In this document: piece by piece, positions 60,890 to 64,000 of the stretch
Numbering within the stretch: position 1 is the first letter of the stretch
How the letters are laid out: every line of letters starts with the position of its first letter
NCBI RefSeq assembly: GCF_003605755.1
Contig: NZ_RAHJ01000022.1
Coordinates: forward strand, 62,001 to 126,000
Direction: 5' to 3'
Length of the DNA: 64,000 nucleotides
Source: Tsuneonella suprasediminis
Lineage (GTDB): Bacteria; Pseudomonadota; Alphaproteobacteria; Sphingomonadales; Sphingomonadaceae
Made by a program: the position numbers and the translations under genes
The notes under the pieces: generated by a model
The model's input: the letters and a program-made list of their open reading frames with translations, nothing else
What the model was told of the DNA's origin: nothing
Databases searched by the model: none

Positions 60890-61692
60890 ACATCCCTTAT
60901 TGGCATGTCGATGCTTTCGCCGACCGCCCATTCGCTGGCAATCAGGCAGCGGTGATGGTGCTGGATGAATGGCTACCCGATGCTGTGCTTCAGGCCATTG
61001 GCGAAGAAAACAACTTTGCTGAAACTGCCTTCCTCGTGCGCGATGCGAGCGGTGCGGCGGATTGGGAATTACGCTGGTTCACTCCCCAGATGGAAATTCG
61101 GCTATGTGGCCATGCAACGCTGGCCAGCGGGCACGTGCTGCTTGACCCGCCTAACGGTTTCGGCAGCAGTGACAGGGTGACGTTTCGCACACGCAAAGCC
61201 GGAATTCTCGAGGTGCGTCGCAGCGACGCCGGGTATGAAGTCGCTTTGCCGACAATTGCAACTCAGGCCAGCGCATGGTCCGAAGCGGTCGCGCTGCTGG
61301 GCGCAGTGCCAGTGGAAGTGTGGCGCAGCGACGATCGCTACGGCATCTATCTGTTCGATAGCGAAGCAACAGTGCGTGGGCTCGATCCCGATCTGCGCGC
61401 GCTTGGCAATCTGGGGGACGATCAGTTTATCTGCACTGCACCGGGCGCGCGAACCGATGTGGTTAGCCGGGTATTCGTACCCGGCGGCGGTGTGGACGAG
61501 GATTCGGTGACCGGATCGGCCCATGCAGCCCTCACTCCGTTCTGGGCGGAGAAGCTGGGCCGAAATGCGTTCACCGCACATCAGGCATCGGCACGGGGCG
61601 GCGATCTGACCTGTCGTCTTGATGGGGAACTGGCATGGCTCGGTGGGCAGTGCGTGACTGTAGTGGAAGGCCGCTTCTATTTGCCTGGATAA
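60886..61692 (+). CDS. PhzF family isomerase-like protein
   Basis: A 268-residue protein of the PhzF phenazine-biosynthesis isomerase fold (diaminopimelate epimerase-like). It opens 'YWHVDAFADRPFAGNQAAVMVLD'; the catalytic glutamate is in 'NNFAETAFLV', and 'LRWFTPQMEIRLCGHATLAS' and 'GVDEDSVTGSAHAALTPFW' complete the active site. There are no phenazine genes nearby, so a general metabolic role is more likely. It is coupled to the cation transporter and its 3' end overlaps the convergent serine hydrolase gene by 16 bases. Confidence 0.93.
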   Translation: MNIPYWHVDAFADRPFAGNQAAVMVLDEWLPDAVLQAIGEENNFAETAFLVRDASGAADWELRWFTPQMEIRLCGHATLASGHVLLDPPNGFGSSDRVTFRTRKAGILEVRRSDAGYEVALPTIATQASAWSEAVALLGAVPVEVWRSDDRYGIYLFDSEATVRGLDPDLRALGNLGDDQFICTAPGARTDVVSRVFVPGGGVDEDSVTGSAHAALTPFWAEKLGRNAFTAHQASARGGDLTCRLDGELAWLGGQCVTVVEGRFYLPG

Positions 61693-62801
61693 AGGTCGAC
61701 CACATCGGCCAGTCGCGGCAGCAGCACTTTTCGCTCTTCCGCATCCGACTGACCCAATCGCACCACCGTCAGCTTGCGATCGGGATCGACGAGAATGTAC
61801 TGCCCCATGTGGCCGATGGCGGCAAACAAGTCCTTCGGGCCGCGTGTGGCAAACAATGGATCTTCCTCGTTTTCCGCTTTGCGATTCAGCCATGTTTGCG
61901 CGCCATAATTGGCGGATCGCGGGCTGGGCGTCGTCATAAACTCGATCCAGCGGCGGGGGATCAACTGGCTCCCGCGATAAGAGCCCTTGTTGCGTAGAAA
62001 CTCGCCAAATTTGGCCCAGTCGCGCGCGGTTCCCTGTATCACGCTGCCGCCGATCAGCGTGCCGCTTGCGTCGAATTCCGGCACCATCGAATCCATGCCC
62101 AGCGGGCCGAACAGGCGGCTTTGTAGGTAATCGGCCACTGCTCTGCGCCGCGCATCGGGATCGTCCGAGCGGCTGAGAACCCGAGCGGCGATGTCAGCCA
62201 GAATCACCGAGGTTGCGCTGGAGTATTCGAATTTGCTGCCCGGTTCTGCCTCTAGCGGCTGGCTCTCGGCGAAGTCGGCCATATCGTCGCGCCCGTCGAG
62301 GAACAGCATCCGCACTTCGCTCGATTCGTAGGGCGGATTGCCCGCTTCGGTGTGGCGCAGTCCGCTGCGCATTTGCAGCAACTGGCGCAAGGTGATTTCG
62401 CCGCGCGGATCGCCTGGGCGTCGCCAGCGCGGCACTGGCGGCGATTCATCGAGTCGCAGCCGCCCATCGGCTACTAGCATCCCGATCATCACGGCCGTTA
62501 CGGTCTTGGCCATCGACCAAGATATGAAGCGGGTGTTCTTGTCATAGCCCGGTTCATATCGTTCGGCAGCGATGTAGCCGCCGTGCATTACCACGACCGC
62601 GCGGGTTTCCCCCAATTGCGAATCGACGAACAGATTATCGACTGCACGAGCCAGTTGCGCGCGCGGAGCGCCGGGATTTTTGGCCACGGCGGACATTGCT
62701 TCCTTGCTCAGCGGGGGAGGCGGTGCCTCCGCATCTGTGCCGCAGCCGGCAAGGGCTGGCAGGAAGGCGAGGCAAGCGATAAGGGGCGATAAATGGCGCA
62801 T
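61677..62801 (-). CDS. Serine hydrolase, class C beta-lactamase-related lipoprotein
   Basis: A 374-residue penicillin-binding-protein-like serine hydrolase. The start at 62801 gives a lipoprotein signal with lipobox LAGC (Cys about residue 20) followed by TDAEAPPPPL. The nucleophile motif is SMAK in 'FISWSMAKTVTAVMIG' near residue 98; the Tyr motif is YSS in 'FEYSSATSVIL'. The substrate is unknown; many family members are peptidases or esterases, not beta-lactamases. Another start at 62822 would overlap the start of the divergent gene by 2 bases. The 3' end overlaps the PhzF gene. Confidence 0.88.
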   Translation of the reverse strand: MRHLSPLIACLAFLPALAGCGTDAEAPPPPLSKEAMSAVAKNPGAPRAQLARAVDNLFVDSQLGETRAVVVMHGGYIAAERYEPGYDKNTRFISWSMAKTVTAVMIGMLVADGRLRLDESPPVPRWRRPGDPRGEITLRQLLQMRSGLRHTEAGNPPYESSEVRMLFLDGRDDMADFAESQPLEAEPGSKFEYSSATSVILADIAARVLSRSDDPDARRRAVADYLQSRLFGPLGMDSMVPEFDASGTLIGGSVIQGTARDWAKFGEFLRNKGSYRGSQLIPRRWIEFMTTPSPRSANYGAQTWLNRKAENEEDPLFATRGPKDLFAAIGHMGQYILVDPDRKLTVVRLGQSDAEERKVLLPRLADVVDLYPGK

Positions 62802-62820
62802 CGGTCGCGTCGCTTCTGGC

Positions 62821-63195
62821 ATGGGGGATTCCCGCTTGGCAACGCCAAAAACCCGTTCTCGCAAGGCAAATGCCGGTCCGCGGCGCGGCATACTGATCTG
62901 GTTTGCAGTCATCGCGGTCGCAGGTCTGGCCCTATGGGCGGTGTTCGGCAATGCAGCACTTGGCTATGCGCGCGCCGGATCGGCTTACAGCGCGCGAGTG
63001 GCCTGTTCGTGCGTCTATATCGCAGGGCGCAGCCTTGACGACTGTGCCAAGGACAAGATCGCAGGGATGGAGCTGATCCGCCTGTCAAAAGACGCCGAAG
63101 CGAAAAGCGTGACGGCTCGTTTCCCGCTATTGGCCAGCGATACAGCGAGTTTCCGTAAGGGATATGGTTGTGTGTTGCAGAGGTGGGATCACTGA
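62821..63195 (+). CDS. Small membrane protein of unknown function
   Basis: A 124-residue protein. Residues 1-22 are basic, residues 23-43 form one transmembrane helix ('GILIWFAVIAVAGLALWAVFG'), and the periplasmic part carries three cysteines in 'ARVACSCVYIAGRSLDDCAKD' (given in part) plus one in GYGCVLQ. I do not recognise the family, although similar small proteins beside serine hydrolases occur in sphingomonads. Its start is 20 bases from the serine hydrolase start, on the opposite strand, so both genes rely on very short shared upstream sequence or promoters inside each other. Confidence 0.68.
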   Translation: MGDSRLATPKTRSRKANAGPRRGILIWFAVIAVAGLALWAVFGNAALGYARAGSAYSARVACSCVYIAGRSLDDCAKDKIAGMELIRLSKDAEAKSVTARFPLLASDTASFRKGYGCVLQRWDH

Positions 63196-63225
63196 AGGCA
63201 ATTAAATATTGACTTAATATTATAA

Positions 63226-63241
63226 GATGACTCCTGTCATC
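63226..63241. terminator. Hairpin between the membrane protein and NeuD-like genes
   Basis: GATGAC (63226-63231) pairs with GTCATC (63236-63241) over the loop TCCT, within an AT-rich convergent gap; it includes the NeuD-like stop codon. There is no clean T run on either side, so terminator function is only possible. Confidence 0.35.
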
Positions 63242-63893
63242 TGAGATATGGTGTGCCCTTTTTGCGAGACCGTACCTTTTTACACGGGCTTCCATAAGCA
63301 ACAATATTGTCATCAATTGTGGTATTAACATAGCTGTTTGCGCCAATTACCACATCTGATCCAATATTGATTCCGTGTTTAATATTCGCTCCGATGGACA
63401 CGGCAGATCGTGTACCAATGTGCACATTGCCTCCGCAAAATACACCGGGAGCGATAGATGAAAATGCATTCATGCGGCAATCGTGATCAATAGAAGATCC
63501 TGTATTCAGAATGCACCCGCTCCCCACAATAGAGTTGGGGCCAACGTTCGCGAAAGGCATGAGTATTGATCCGGCACCTATTTGTGCATTCCATCCCACA
63601 GCACTTGCTGAATGGATGAGAGACGGAAATCGCGCATTGGGCATCATCTTCTTAATTTCGGAAGATACTTTCTCTCGAATATAGTTGTCTCCGATGGCAA
63701 TAAATAAATTGTAATTATAAAATTGAGATAGGCAATCTTCAACTTTGATAATCGGAATGCCTGCAAATTCTGATGCATGATTTTTGTCGTCTACATAAGA
63801 TACGACTTCGTACCCGGAAGAGAGCGCGACATTCGTTGCGCTAACTGCGTGACCGCCAGTGCCAATAATAACCAGTGGGGTGGGCATGAGCAT
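63237..63893 (-). CDS. NeuD/PglD-like sugar acyltransferase
   Basis: A 218-residue hexapeptide-repeat acyltransferase of the NeuD/PglD family. The N-terminal Rossmann-like part begins 'PLVIIGTGGHAVSATNVALS'. From about residue 95 a left-handed beta-helix with repeats such as 'IGAGSILMPFANVGPNSIVGSGCILN' (given in part) and the His in 'SSIDHDCRMNA' follows. Family members acetylate sialic-acid-type sugars or amino sugars for glycans. It is AT-rich and unlike its neighbours in composition, and probably belongs to a second glycan locus beyond the right edge. It is far from the pse genes. Start is ATG 63893 or 63887. Confidence 0.87.
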   Translation of the reverse strand: MLMPTPLVIIGTGGHAVSATNVALSSGYEVVSYVDDKNHASEFAGIPIIKVEDCLSQFYNYNLFIAIGDNYIREKVSSEIKKMMPNARFPSLIHSASAVGWNAQIGAGSILMPFANVGPNSIVGSGCILNTGSSIDHDCRMNAFSSIAPGVFCGGNVHIGTRSAVSIGANIKHGINIGSDVVIGANSYVNTTIDDNIVAYGSPCKKVRSRKKGTPYLR

Positions 63894-64000
63894 GAACCTT
63901 CTTGTTATCAGGCAGTGCCTGAATCACCATGCGTTCTTCGGGTTGTTTCGTAATTGCGTTATGATCAGCCTTCCGTCCCATCTATCCAGCCGCCGCCCAC

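Noticed and set aside
1-64000. tRNA, rRNA, CRISPR array, insertion sequence or prophage
   Set aside because: No cloverleaf-capable gene, repeat-spacer pattern, transposase, integrase or terminal repeats were seen in gaps or coding regions.

Overview
The window is a high-GC alphaproteobacterial chromosome segment, almost certainly from the order Sphingomonadales (an Erythrobacter/Altererythrobacter/Novosphingobium-like organism). The evidence is the core gene set: a TrcR/DUF1013 regulator, a DUF1192 protein, the nadD-rsfS-rlmH-envC-ctpA string, a Coq7-type hydroxylase, a HemB without the zinc cysteines, and an FabI like those of alphaproteobacteria. Genes are packed tightly, with many 4-bp (ATGA/GTGA) overlaps. 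I found no tRNA, rRNA, CRISPR array, transposase or phage gene.

Layout. 0-31 kb is mostly housekeeping: an S4 RNA-binding protein and an SUV3-like helicase, an M23 peptidase, hemB with three small enzymes, a truncated haemoglobin, a DNA-ligase/exonuclease pair, clpA, a quinone oxidoreductase, an FkbM methyltransferase, a GST, a PlcP-like metallophosphoesterase overlapping an Agt-like glycosyltransferase (probably a phosphate-starvation lipid-remodelling pair), trcR, an acyl-CoA ligase, a UDP-glucuronate epimerase, a bactofilin overlapping an M23 peptidase, proA, and the nadD-to-coq7 run.

31.8-56 kb is a surface-polysaccharide locus, nearly all on the minus strand. In transcription order from 56.0 kb it reads: WaaL/Wzy_C-type ligase, polyprenyl-phosphate sugar transferase, Wzx flippase, pseudaminic-acid genes (pseC, pseF, pseG, a formyltransferase in the PseH position, pseI), a capsule-synthesis-type transferase, a Wzy-like AT-rich membrane protein, a glycosyltransferase, capE-capF-capG (UDP-N-acetyl-L-fucosamine), a WbuB-like transferase, then Wza, a Wzc-type tyrosine kinase with a YG-repeat tail, and an unrecognised TPR-like protein. 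UDP-glucose dehydrogenase lies downstream, facing a WecB epimerase. No pseB or pseH is present. The simplest reading is that CapE supplies the common 4-keto intermediate to both branches and that the pseudaminic acid is N-formylated at position 7.

56-63.2 kb returns to core genes: fabI, a YihY-family membrane protein, a DnaJ-like protein, pdxH, a cation efflux transporter, a PhzF-family isomerase, a lipoprotein serine hydrolase and a small membrane protein. At the right edge (63.2-64 kb) an AT-rich NeuD/PglD-like acetyltransferase probably begins a second surface-glycan region outside the window. Long antisense ORFs on the strand opposite the core genes are taken as high-GC shadows and left out.
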